From contig NZ_CP061304.1 in the NCBI RefSeq assembly GCF_018687735.1, positions 620,001 to 684,000 of the forward strand: a DNA stretch of 64,000 bases. Direction: 5' to 3'. Below, piece by piece: positions 57,180 to 64,000 of this stretch. A program made the translations under genes and the position numbers. Under the pieces are notes generated by a model that was not told the origin of the DNA, ran no database searches, and saw only the letters and a program-made list of their open reading frames with translations. Each line of letters starts with the position of its first letter. Position 1 is the stretch's first letter. Origin of the DNA: Polynucleobacter sp. MG-5-Ahmo-C2 (GTDB lineage Bacteria; Pseudomonadota; Gammaproteobacteria; Burkholderiales; Burkholderiaceae).

Positions 57180-58781
57180 ATGAGTCAAATAATCGACATT
57201 AAAGTCCCAGACATTGGCGACTATAAAGATGTGCCAGTCATCGAGGTCTTAGTCAAAGCAGGCGACAAGGTTGAAAAAGAACAATCAATTGTTGTTCTTG
57301 AGTCTGACAAAGCAACCATGGACGTTCCTTCATCACACTCCGGTGTTGTAAAGGAAGTCAAAGTGAAGATTGGTGACAATCTTTCTCAAGGCTCAATAGT
57401 GATCACCTTGGAAGAAGGTGCAGCTACTGCGGTTCCAGCAGCCCAGGCCAGTCCTGCAACGGTTCCAGCAGCGACATCCTCAAGTTCGGGCGGCGCTCTA
57501 ATCGACATTAAAGTCCCAGACATTGGCGACTATAAAGATGTGCCAGTGATCGAGGTCTTAGTCAAAGCAGGCGACAAGGTTGAAAAAGAACAATCAATTG
57601 TTGTTCTTGAGTCTGACAAAGCAACCATGGACGTTCCTTCATCACACTCCGGGGTTGTAAAGGAAGTCAAAGTGAAGATTGGTGACAATCTTTCTGAAGG
57701 ATCGCTTGTGCTGATTCTGGAAAGCGGATCTTCTGGGGCAGCAGCACCAGTAGTTGCGGCGGCACCAGTACCAGCAAGTAAGCCGGCTGCAGTGGAGCCT
57801 CCAATTGCACGTGCTCCAGCGCCTCCTCCAGTTATCAATACGGCCCCAGCAGTAGACCCAACACTGAGTCATGCAAGCCCATCAGTGCGTAAATTTGCGC
57901 GTGAACTCGGTGTCACGATCAACCAGGTTAAAGGATCTGGTCTGAAAGGTCGTATTACTCAGGAAGATGTACAAGCATTTGTTAAAGCGGCAATGAGTGG
58001 TGGTGCTGGTAGTCCAGCAGTAGCCTCAAGTGGCGGCAGCTTAGGTGGCCTCAACTTGATTCCTTGGCCAAAAGTTGATTTCACGAAGTTTGGTGAGATT
58101 GAGCGTCAGCCACTGAATCGTATTAAGAAAATGACTGCCGCCAATCTTGGCCGTAACTGGGTCATGATTCCAGCGGTGACGTATCACGAGGATGCAGATA
58201 TCACTGACTTAGAGGCATTCCGCGTACAAACGAACAAAGACAATGAGAAGAAGGGCGTCAAGATTACGATGCTCGCATTCCTCATGAAGGCTGCGGTAGC
58301 TGCTTTGAAGAAGCACCCAGAGTTCAATAGCTCACTCGATGGCGATGATTTGATTCTCAAGAAATACTTCAATATCGGCTTTGCAGCTGATACGCCAACT
58401 GGTCTGGTAGTGCCAGTTATCAAAAATGTGGACAAGAAGGGCATCTTTGAAATCGCTCAGGAAACTTCTGAGTTGGCAGCTTTAGCTCGTGATGGCAAAC
58501 TGAAGCCAGACCAAATGCAGGGCGCGAGTTTCACGATTTCATCTTTAGGCGGCATTGGTGGAACTTACTTCTCACCCATTGTGAATGCGCCAGAAGTTGC
58601 AATTTTAGGTGTGAGCAAAGCTGCTATGAAGCCAGTATGGGATGGTAAACAATTTGTGCCACGTCTGATCTGCCCATTGTCTCTCTCTGCAGATCACCGC
58701 GTGATTGATGGTGCCTTAGCTACGCGTTTCAATTTGTATATCGCGCAACTGTTAGCCGACTTCCGTCGCGCTACTCTGTAA
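57180..58781 (+). CDS. aceF: Pyruvate dehydrogenase E2, dihydrolipoamide acetyltransferase with two lipoyl domains
   Basis: AceF carries acetyl groups on lipoyl-lysine and transfers them to CoA. Two N-terminal lipoyl domains (about residues 4-80 and 107-185) are nearly identical in DNA and identical in protein around the lipoylated Lys in ESDKATMD. Ala/Pro-rich hinges, an E1/E3-binding domain (HASPSVRKFARELGVTI) and a catalytic CoA-acyltransferase domain follow, ending with the active-site segment SLSADHRVIDGA. The length is 533 residues. Two lipoyl domains differ from three in E. coli. It follows aceE after 13 nt. Confidence 0.97.
   Translation: MSQIIDIKVPDIGDYKDVPVIEVLVKAGDKVEKEQSIVVLESDKATMDVPSSHSGVVKEVKVKIGDNLSQGSIVITLEEGAATAVPAAQASPATVPAATSSSSGGALIDIKVPDIGDYKDVPVIEVLVKAGDKVEKEQSIVVLESDKATMDVPSSHSGVVKEVKVKIGDNLSEGSLVLILESGSSGAAAPVVAAAPVPASKPAAVEPPIARAPAPPPVINTAPAVDPTLSHASPSVRKFARELGVTINQVKGSGLKGRITQEDVQAFVKAAMSGGAGSPAVASSGGSLGGLNLIPWPKVDFTKFGEIERQPLNRIKKMTAANLGRNWVMIPAVTYHEDADITDLEAFRVQTNKDNEKKGVKITMLAFLMKAAVAALKKHPEFNSSLDGDDLILKKYFNIGFAADTPTGLVVPVIKNVDKKGIFEIAQETSELAALARDGKLKPDQMQGASFTISSLGGIGGTYFSPIVNAPEVAILGVSKAAMKPVWDGKQFVPRLICPLSLSADHRVIDGALATRFNLYIAQLLADFRRATL
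57190..57386 (+). repeat. Direct repeat copy 1, first lipoyl domain of aceF
   Basis: This 197-bp stretch is repeated at 57499-57695 with only two base differences, both synonymous (GTC to GTG and GGT to GGG). It encodes the first lipoyl domain. The near identity at third positions shows recent duplication or gene conversion. Confidence 0.95.
57499..57695 (+). repeat. Direct repeat copy 2, second lipoyl domain of aceF
   Basis: This is the second copy of the 197-bp lipoyl-domain repeat, 309 bp downstream of the first. The linker DNA between the copies is not repeated, so the unit is the domain only and not a mobile element. Confidence 0.95.
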
Positions 58782-58790
58782 AGGGGTTCT

Positions 58791-60557
58791 ATGGCTAAGC
58801 AAATGATCCTCGTGCCAGATATTGGTGACTATTCCGATGTGCCGGTGATTGAAGTGCTGGTAAAGGTTGGTGATGTCGTTGAAAAAGAGCAGCCACTATT
58901 AGTGCTCGAATCAGATAAAGCAACCATGGAAGTGCCAGCAGATGCTGCCGGAAAGATTACTAGTATTGCTGTAAAGCTCGGCGATAAAGTGAGCAAGGGT
59001 TCTGTTATCGCTGAGATCGAGGCAAGCGCTGCTGCACCTGCTCCAGTAGCAATTACAGCGCCAGCAGTTCCAGCGGCAAAGGCTCCCACTCCCATTGCCG
59101 GTCAATACAGCGGCAAAGTGGATCACGAGTGCGAGCTATTGGTGCTTGGCGCTGGCCCTGGTGGCTATAGTGCCGCATTCCGCAGTGCGGATTTGAGTAT
59201 GAATACTGTTCTCGTAGAGCGTTACGCAACTTTAGGTGGCGTCTGTCTTAACGTAGGCTGTATTCCCTCTAAAGCACTGCTGCATACCACCTCTGTAATG
59301 GATGAAGTCAAAACCATGTCTAAGCATGGCATTACTTTTGGTGCGCCAAAGATAGAGATCGATCAATTGCGCGGCTACAAAGATTCGGTGATTGCAAAAT
59401 TGACTGGCGGTTTAGCTGGTATGGCAAAAGCGCGCAAAGTCAAAACAGTGCGTGGCCTAGGGCGCTTCTTAGATGCTAATCACGTTGAAGTTGAAATCAC
59501 TAGTGGTGCTGGGCAAGATTTGACAGGCCAAAAAGAAGTAGTGCGTTTTCAGAAAGCGATCATTGCTGCTGGTAGTCAGCCTGTGAAATTACCTTTTTTA
59601 CCTGAAGACCCACGTATCGTGGATAGTACTGGCGCCTTATTGCTTAAGAGTATTCCAAAACGAATGCTGGTGATTGGTGGCGGCATTATTGGTTTAGAGA
59701 TGGCCACGGTTTACAGCACTCTTGGCTCACGCATTGATATTGCCGAGATGATGGATGGCCTCATGGCTGGTGCCGACCGTGATCTGGAAAAGGTCTGGGA
59801 GAAGTTCAATGCCGGACGTTTTGAAAAGGTCATGCTCAAGACGCGTGCTGCTAAAGCTGAAGTGAAGCCTGATGGCATTCAAGTGACCTTTGAAGGCGAG
59901 AATGCGCCTGCAGAACCGCAAACCTATGACTTAGTCTTGGTTGCGGTTGGCCGCACCCCAAATGGCAAGAAGATTGATGCAGGTAAAGCGGGTGTGCAAG
60001 TAGATGAGCGTGGCTTTATTCCCGTTGATAAGCAAATGCGCACCAATGTTCAAAATATCTTCGCCATTGGCGATATCGTTGGTCAGCCGATGTTGGCCCA
60101 CAAAGCTGTGCATGAGGGCCATGTGGCTGCTGAGGCTGCATTCGGTGAAAAGTCTTACTTTGATGCGAAGCAAATCCCATCCGTTGCCTATACTGATCCA
60201 GAAGTGGCGTGGGCTGGCTTAACCGAAGAGCAGTGCAAAGCACAAGGTATCGCCTATGAAAAAGGCTTATTCCCCTGGGCTGCTAGTGGACGTGCTATTG
60301 CTAATGGGCGCGATGAAGGTTTCACAAAATTGATCTTTGACGCAAGCACTCATCGGATTATTGGAGGCGGTATTGTTGGTACACATGCTGGCGATTTAAT
60401 TGGCGAGGTTTGCTTAGCGATTGAGATGGGTGCTGATGCTATCGATATGGGCAAGACCATTCATCCGCATCCAACCTTAGGCGAGTCTGTTGGTCTGGCT
60501 GCGGAAGCGGTACATGGCCATTGCACCGATCTGCCACCGGTCAAGAAGAAGTCTTAG
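58791..60557 (+). CDS. lpdA: Dihydrolipoamide dehydrogenase (E3) with an N-terminal lipoyl domain
   Basis: LpdA reoxidises dihydrolipoamide with FAD and NAD. Residues about 4-78 form a lipoyl domain (ESDKATMEVP with the lipoyl lysine), then an Ala/Pro linker and a flavin disulfide reductase with GAGPGGYSAAF, redox pair CLNVGCIPSK, NAD site VIGGGIIGLE, and HPHPTL with the catalytic His. The lipoyl fusion on E3 occurs in several betaproteobacteria, and 588 residues fit this form. It overlaps nothing and follows aceF after 9 nt. A bidirectional terminator ends the operon. Confidence 0.97.
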   Translation: MAKQMILVPDIGDYSDVPVIEVLVKVGDVVEKEQPLLVLESDKATMEVPADAAGKITSIAVKLGDKVSKGSVIAEIEASAAAPAPVAITAPAVPAAKAPTPIAGQYSGKVDHECELLVLGAGPGGYSAAFRSADLSMNTVLVERYATLGGVCLNVGCIPSKALLHTTSVMDEVKTMSKHGITFGAPKIEIDQLRGYKDSVIAKLTGGLAGMAKARKVKTVRGLGRFLDANHVEVEITSGAGQDLTGQKEVVRFQKAIIAAGSQPVKLPFLPEDPRIVDSTGALLLKSIPKRMLVIGGGIIGLEMATVYSTLGSRIDIAEMMDGLMAGADRDLEKVWEKFNAGRFEKVMLKTRAAKAEVKPDGIQVTFEGENAPAEPQTYDLVLVAVGRTPNGKKIDAGKAGVQVDERGFIPVDKQMRTNVQNIFAIGDIVGQPMLAHKAVHEGHVAAEAAFGEKSYFDAKQIPSVAYTDPEVAWAGLTEEQCKAQGIAYEKGLFPWAASGRAIANGRDEGFTKLIFDASTHRIIGGGIVGTHAGDLIGEVCLAIEMGADAIDMGKTIHPHPTLGESVGLAAEAVHGHCTDLPPVKKKS

Positions 60558-60583
60558 GTAGATAACTGTCTTAGAAGCTAAAA

Positions 60584-60617
60584 ATATAAAAGCCCCGAGT
60601 AATCGGGGCTTTTATAT
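60584..60617. terminator. Bidirectional intrinsic terminator between lpdA and phasin gene
   Basis: A perfect 15-bp stem (60584-60598 and 60603-60617) with a GTAA loop has a GC core AGCCCCGA/TCGGGGCT flanked by A and T runs on both sides. It terminates the pdh operon rightward and the phasin gene leftward. Confidence 0.9.
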
Positions 60618-60629
60618 TCAAGAAACTCT

Positions 60630-61184
60630 TTATTTCTTCTTAGCCGCTTTACTGGCAGTTTCAGCGGTTTTCATTACCGTGTCAGTAGCGCTGTTCAGGT
60701 TTGTCTGCGCAACATTGACTGCGTGCTTCACAGCCTTTTGGCTAGATTCATAAACATTGTTAGCAGAAGCAATGGCTTGTTTCATTGCTTGAACAGCGGC
60801 GTCAGAACCAGCTGGGGCATTCTTAGTCCACTCTTCAACCAATGCATTGATCTTTTGTTGGCCTGCCTGAAATTCTTTTTCAGCAGATTTTGTAAAGTTG
60901 TTTTGAGTTTCATGAGCCAGGTCATATAAGTGACGGCTGTAAGCCATGATCTTTTCAGCCATTGGTTGAACCGCTTCTGCTTGATGGGCGAGGAGCTGTT
61001 GAATGTCTTTCACTTCCAAAGCTTTCTTAGCGCTGGTCATGCTGTCACTCAAACTTTGTTTGGCAATATGCATATTGAGCTCAACTAATTTTTCAATGCT
61101 TTGCAGCGCTTGATTCGTGAGGCTGCTTAACGTTTCTAAATTGGCCTTTTGTGCTGCAGCCAATTGCTCTGGTGTTAGATTCAT
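60630..61184 (-). CDS. phaP: Phasin family protein
   Basis: The 184-residue, Ala/Gln/Lys-rich, all-helical protein starts MNLTPEQLAAAQKANLETL, the typical start of phasins, and has the phasin_2 pattern of amphipathic heptads (SIEKLVELNMHIAKQSL). Phasins coat polyhydroxyalkanoate granules. Its presence suggests PHA storage, although no PHA synthase is in the window. AAGGGA precedes the ATG. It is commonly found after the pdh operon in Burkholderiales. Confidence 0.9.
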   Translation of the reverse strand: MNLTPEQLAAAQKANLETLSSLTNQALQSIEKLVELNMHIAKQSLSDSMTSAKKALEVKDIQQLLAHQAEAVQPMAEKIMAYSRHLYDLAHETQNNFTKSAEKEFQAGQQKINALVEEWTKNAPAGSDAAVQAMKQAIASANNVYESSQKAVKHAVNVAQTNLNSATDTVMKTAETASKAAKKK

Positions 61185-61373
61185 CTCAATCCCTTTCGTG
61201 TAGATTCACGATTTGTTTTTACTCTTGCTGATGGCTCACTCTATTCCTTCTTGTGCCATTTTACAGCACTTATATTGCATCGCAGCATAAAGAATCATTT
61301 CAGTATGGATATTGAAGGGCAGGGAAGGAAGCCAAAAAAGCCTAAAATCAATGATTCAATCAAAAAGTGACCC

Positions 61374-62261
61374 ATGAAGCTCAGGCTAGATAACGCAATT
61401 GCACCTATTTTTGTGCTGATTTGGAGTACTGGATTTGTCATTGCAAGACTTGCGATGCCTTATGTTGAGCCAGCAACGTTCTTGTTTTGGCGCTTTGCAG
61501 GTGTTTTGGCAGCCATGGCAGCCTTAAGTCTGATCTGGCGTATTACTTGGCCAAGTTGGTCGCAAATAAAGCATATTGCTATCGCTGGAATCTTGCTTCA
61601 ATTTGGCTATCTATTGGGCGTGTGGTTTGCTGTCCGCTTAGGTATGACAGCCGGCTTGGTTGCGATCATCGTTGGTTTGCAGCCGATTTTGACTGCTTGG
61701 TTTGCGGCCTGGATCTCAGAGAAAGTTTCACCCCGTCAATGGATCGGCTTAGGGTTTGGTTTTGCTGGTGTTGCCTTGGTGGTAATGGAAAAAATTAGCT
61801 TTGCTCATATCCCATTTGCTAGCTACGTTTTAGCGTTCATTGCTTTGCTTTCCATTACCTTTGGAACGCTGTATCAGAAAAAATATTGCCCCGTATTTGA
61901 CTTGCGAGCTGGCTCCTCGATTCAGTTCAGTGTTTCTGCGGTTCTTTGTTTCTTTTGCATGTATTTCTTTGAGACGGGTGTCATGGTCTGGAATGCATCT
62001 GTCATCGGGGCCTTGTTGTGGGCGATCTTTCCTCTATCCATTGGCTCAATTAGCTTATTATTTATGATGATTCGCAAGGGTGCTGCAACCAAGGTAACGA
62101 GTTTTCTTTACCTCACGCCTCCAACCACTGCGCTGCTAGCCTGGTTCTTTTTTGATGAGCCGTTTAACGCAATGATGGCCGTAGGGCTTGGTTTGACGAT
62201 GACGGGGGTCGTTTTGGTAAATGCCCGCCAAGCCAACACGGTAGCGACCATTGCTGAGTAG
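61374..62261 (+). CDS. EamA/DMT family exporter
   Basis: The 295-residue membrane protein has ten hydrophobic helices arranged as two EamA repeats, with the usual WSTGFVIARLAMPYVEPATFLFWR start of the first repeat. EamA transporters export metabolites such as amino acids and sugars; the substrate is not readable. It precedes the endopeptidase gene, which starts 11-98 nt after its stop depending on the start chosen. Confidence 0.87.
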   Translation: MKLRLDNAIAPIFVLIWSTGFVIARLAMPYVEPATFLFWRFAGVLAAMAALSLIWRITWPSWSQIKHIAIAGILLQFGYLLGVWFAVRLGMTAGLVAIIVGLQPILTAWFAAWISEKVSPRQWIGLGFGFAGVALVVMEKISFAHIPFASYVLAFIALLSITFGTLYQKKYCPVFDLRAGSSIQFSVSAVLCFFCMYFFETGVMVWNASVIGALLWAIFPLSIGSISLLFMMIRKGAATKVTSFLYLTPPTTALLAWFFFDEPFNAMMAVGLGLTMTGVVLVNARQANTVATIAE

Positions 62262-62359
62262 GGTGCCAGCGAATGTCCAAGTTGGGGCCAATAAATCCAT
62301 GTCGACTTGTGAAATTAATTATCATTCCGTATGTTGAAAGTTTTGGAAGGTATTTTGGG

Positions 62360-63373
62360 ATGTATTTGAATCGATTTTGGCTCTTTGCCTTCATTGCGGT
62401 ATTTGCCTGTGGCGCTCTGGTAAACACACCAGTAATTGCTGCCAGCAAGGATAAAGACAAGCAAGTCAAGACTAGTAAAGTAGTGATTAAAACTGCTCGA
62501 TCACCCAAAAAGCCAAAAACAGTTCGAGTAACGGTGACTCGCTCATCTGAGCCCCTTGTTTCTTCTCATCCATCATTTGCGACAGCGCTTGGTCTCCGCG
62601 GCCAACATGACGAGCTGAGCTTGAAGTCGAGCGTAGCGATGGTGGTTAATCAAGATACCAAAGAAGTCTATTTTGAAAAAAATTCTTCTGTCAGTCTGCC
62701 AATCGCATCAATCACTAAGTTAATGACAGCTATGGTTGTTTTGGATTCCAGACTACCCCTGGATGAGACGATTGTGATCAATGCGGATGATGTCCGTATC
62801 TACCCAAATTCTCGTCTAGCTGGTGGCACAGCTATGACGCGTGAAGAAGCCCTGTTGCTAGCTTTAATGTCTTCTGAGAACCGCGCTGCATATACCTTGG
62901 GTAGAAATTATCCGGGCGGTATTTCTGCATTTGTGGATGCCATGAACCGTAAAGCCAGAGATTTGGGAATGGACCATTCGCATTTTGCTGATCCTACTGG
63001 CTTGATGAGTGAGAACGTGGCGTCTGCTGAAGATTTAACCCGCATGCTGAACGCTGCCTATCAGTACAAAATGATTCGTGAGTTTTCAACATGGCCCGAT
63101 TTAACGATGGTGATTGCCAAGCGCCCACAGAAGTTCCTAAACACCAATCGTTTAGTACGATCAGGTGATATGAATATCGGCCTACAAAAGACGGGCTTTA
63201 TTAATGCAGCAGGTAAGTGCTTGGTTATGCAAGCCAGGGTGAATAACACCCCTCTATTGTTAGTCTTCTTAGATTCTGTTGGTACGCAATCGCGTTTTGC
63301 TGATGCGGTACGAGTGCGCGATTGGTATGAGCGTATGCCTTCAGGCGCCCAACCCATTCGCCGCTTAATGTAA
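62360..63373 (+). CDS. pbpG: D-alanyl-D-alanine endopeptidase (PBP7-like)
   Basis: A low-molecular-weight penicillin-binding protein that cuts cross-links in peptidoglycan. The three serine-acyl-enzyme motifs are visible: SxxK in PIASITKLMTAMV, SxN in SSENRAAY and KTG in LQKTGFINAAG. A signal peptide (MYLNRFWLFAFIAVFACGALV...) starts at ATG 62360, preceded by GGAAGG; the longer start at 62273 would bury this signal. The length of 337 residues is close to PBP7/PbpG. The stop is one base from the convergent IclR gene. Confidence 0.9.
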   Translation: MYLNRFWLFAFIAVFACGALVNTPVIAASKDKDKQVKTSKVVIKTARSPKKPKTVRVTVTRSSEPLVSSHPSFATALGLRGQHDELSLKSSVAMVVNQDTKEVYFEKNSSVSLPIASITKLMTAMVVLDSRLPLDETIVINADDVRIYPNSRLAGGTAMTREEALLLALMSSENRAAYTLGRNYPGGISAFVDAMNRKARDLGMDHSHFADPTGLMSENVASAEDLTRMLNAAYQYKMIREFSTWPDLTMVIAKRPQKFLNTNRLVRSGDMNIGLQKTGFINAAGKCLVMQARVNNTPLLLVFLDSVGTQSRFADAVRVRDWYERMPSGAQPIRRLM

Positions 63374-63374
63374 T

Positions 63375-64000
63375 CTAGGCAGCTGAGCCAGGATCGCTGG
63401 ATTTGGGTTTGTAGCCCATCCCTTTAGAAATCTGTAGGGCTGTATCCTGCAAGGCTTTTAACCAATCTGCTTGCATTCGGTCTGTCGGTGAGCTGAGTGA
63501 TAAACCCGCAACCAATTTACCGGTGTCATCCAAAATTGCGGCGGCTAAGCAGCTCACACCCAACTCCAATTCTTCGTCATCGCGCGCATTGCCTTCTTTG
63601 CGAACTTGATTCAGAGCAGCTTCTAATTTGGCGAGGTCCGTAATGCTGTTGCGGGTGTGCCCTGATAAGCCGGTACGGGTGACATAAGCGCGCACTTGGC
63701 TAGGGTCATCACTGGATAAAAATAATTTACCTACTGAAGTAAGGTGTAGTGGTGCGCGACCACCAATGGCGCGAACCACTTGCATGCCAGAGCGTTCGCT
63801 ATAGGCGCGATCGATGTACACAATCTCATCACCTTGGCGTACCGATAGATTAACGGTCTCACCAGTAAGCTTATGCAGTGTACGCATCGGAATTTGCGCA
63901 GCCTCACGAACAGAGAGCCGTGCTTTAACTAAGTTACCAAGCTCCAAAAGTTTTAAGCCAAGACGGTAGGTGCCGCCATCACCACGCTCTACTAAACGGC
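63375..64000 (-). CDS. IclR-family transcriptional regulator, truncated by the window end
   Basis: The C-terminal effector-binding domain of an IclR regulator is complete (TGETVNLSVRQGDEIVYIDRA, GGRAPLHLTSVGKLFL, GVSCLAAAILDDTGKLVAGLSLSS). The frame runs on past 63947 to the window edge, reading RLVERGDGGTYRLGLKLLELG, the end of the helix-turn-helix domain. At least 60 residues of the N-terminus lie outside. Ligand and targets are unknown. It is convergent with pbpG, with a single base between the stop codons. Confidence 0.92.
   Translation of the reverse strand, partial: RLVERGDGGTYRLGLKLLELGNLVKARLSVREAAQIPMRTLHKLTGETVNLSVRQGDEIVYIDRAYSERSGMQVVRAIGGRAPLHLTSVGKLFLSSDDPSQVRAYVTRTGLSGHTRNSITDLAKLEAALNQVRKEGNARDDEELELGVSCLAAAILDDTGKLVAGLSLSSPTDRMQADWLKALQDTALQISKGMGYKPKSSDPGSAA

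Noticed and set aside
57190..57695. Mobile element or assembly duplication as the cause of the aceF repeat
   Set aside because: Both copies code for complete lipoyl domains in one intact frame, with unique linker DNA between; a domain duplication explains it.

Overview
The window looks like a chromosomal core segment of a free-living betaproteobacterium of the order Burkholderiales, most like the small-genome freshwater genus Polynucleobacter. The evidence is the gene order (surE-pcm-nlpD; ndk-rlmN-ispG-hisS-yfgM-bamB-der-hfq-hflX-hflK-hflC-hisZ-purA; glnA-ntrB-ntrC; aceE-aceF-lpdA followed by a phasin), moderate base composition, very tight spacing with many 1-11 nt overlaps, and several TTG/GTG starts. 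The genus is inferred from general knowledge, not from a search. I see no insertion sequence, prophage, CRISPR array or rRNA operon.

Layout. 1-3779: end of surE, pcm, nlpD, a DEDDy exonuclease and rlmD. 3780-4854: an intergenic stretch holding an unlisted 26-residue membrane peptide, then a Bax-inhibitor-1 family protein on the minus strand. 5088-19179: one long plus-strand run of housekeeping genes from ndk to purA, covering rRNA methylation, isoprenoid synthesis, histidyl-tRNA synthesis, outer-membrane assembly, ribosome GTPases, Hfq and the FtsH-modulating HflKC complex. 19240-26448: glcB and a more accessory stretch with a possible papain-like protein, an unlisted 51-residue protein behind a striking palindromic leader, a two-helix channel with an altered selectivity filter, an MFS transporter, a dienelactone hydrolase-like protein and AzlCD. 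26512-26598: tRNA-Leu(CAG), minus strand. 26756-37678: rnr, rlmB, tal, rpiA, a candidate small RNA, yggX, argA and hrpA. 37739-42313: a beta-propeller protein, a polysaccharide deacetylase, a membrane hydroxylase, an EI24-like protein and a CinA-like protein. 42332-46541: glnA-ntrB-ntrC with NtrC-type boxes. 46534-54265: xthA, a GST, prlC, folD and a two-component system. 54351-60557: the pyruvate dehydrogenase operon. 60630-64000: phasin, EamA exporter, a PBP7-type endopeptidase and a truncated IclR regulator.

How it works together. Nitrogen assimilation is the most clearly regulated block. Two NtrC-like palindromes and a GG-N10-GC element precede glnA, and an intrinsic terminator sits inside the first codons of ntrB, so ntrBC should be made only by read-through or from their own start. 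The NtrC protein itself carries GAFPGA instead of GAFTGA and has lost the Walker B aspartate, which raises the question of whether it can work with sigma-54 at all.

Largest non-coding stretches: 3780-4116 and 22018-22349 each contain a short gene described here, 26449-26755 contains the tRNA, and 31719-31977 contains the candidate small RNA. No other gene-free stretch exceeds about 300 bases.
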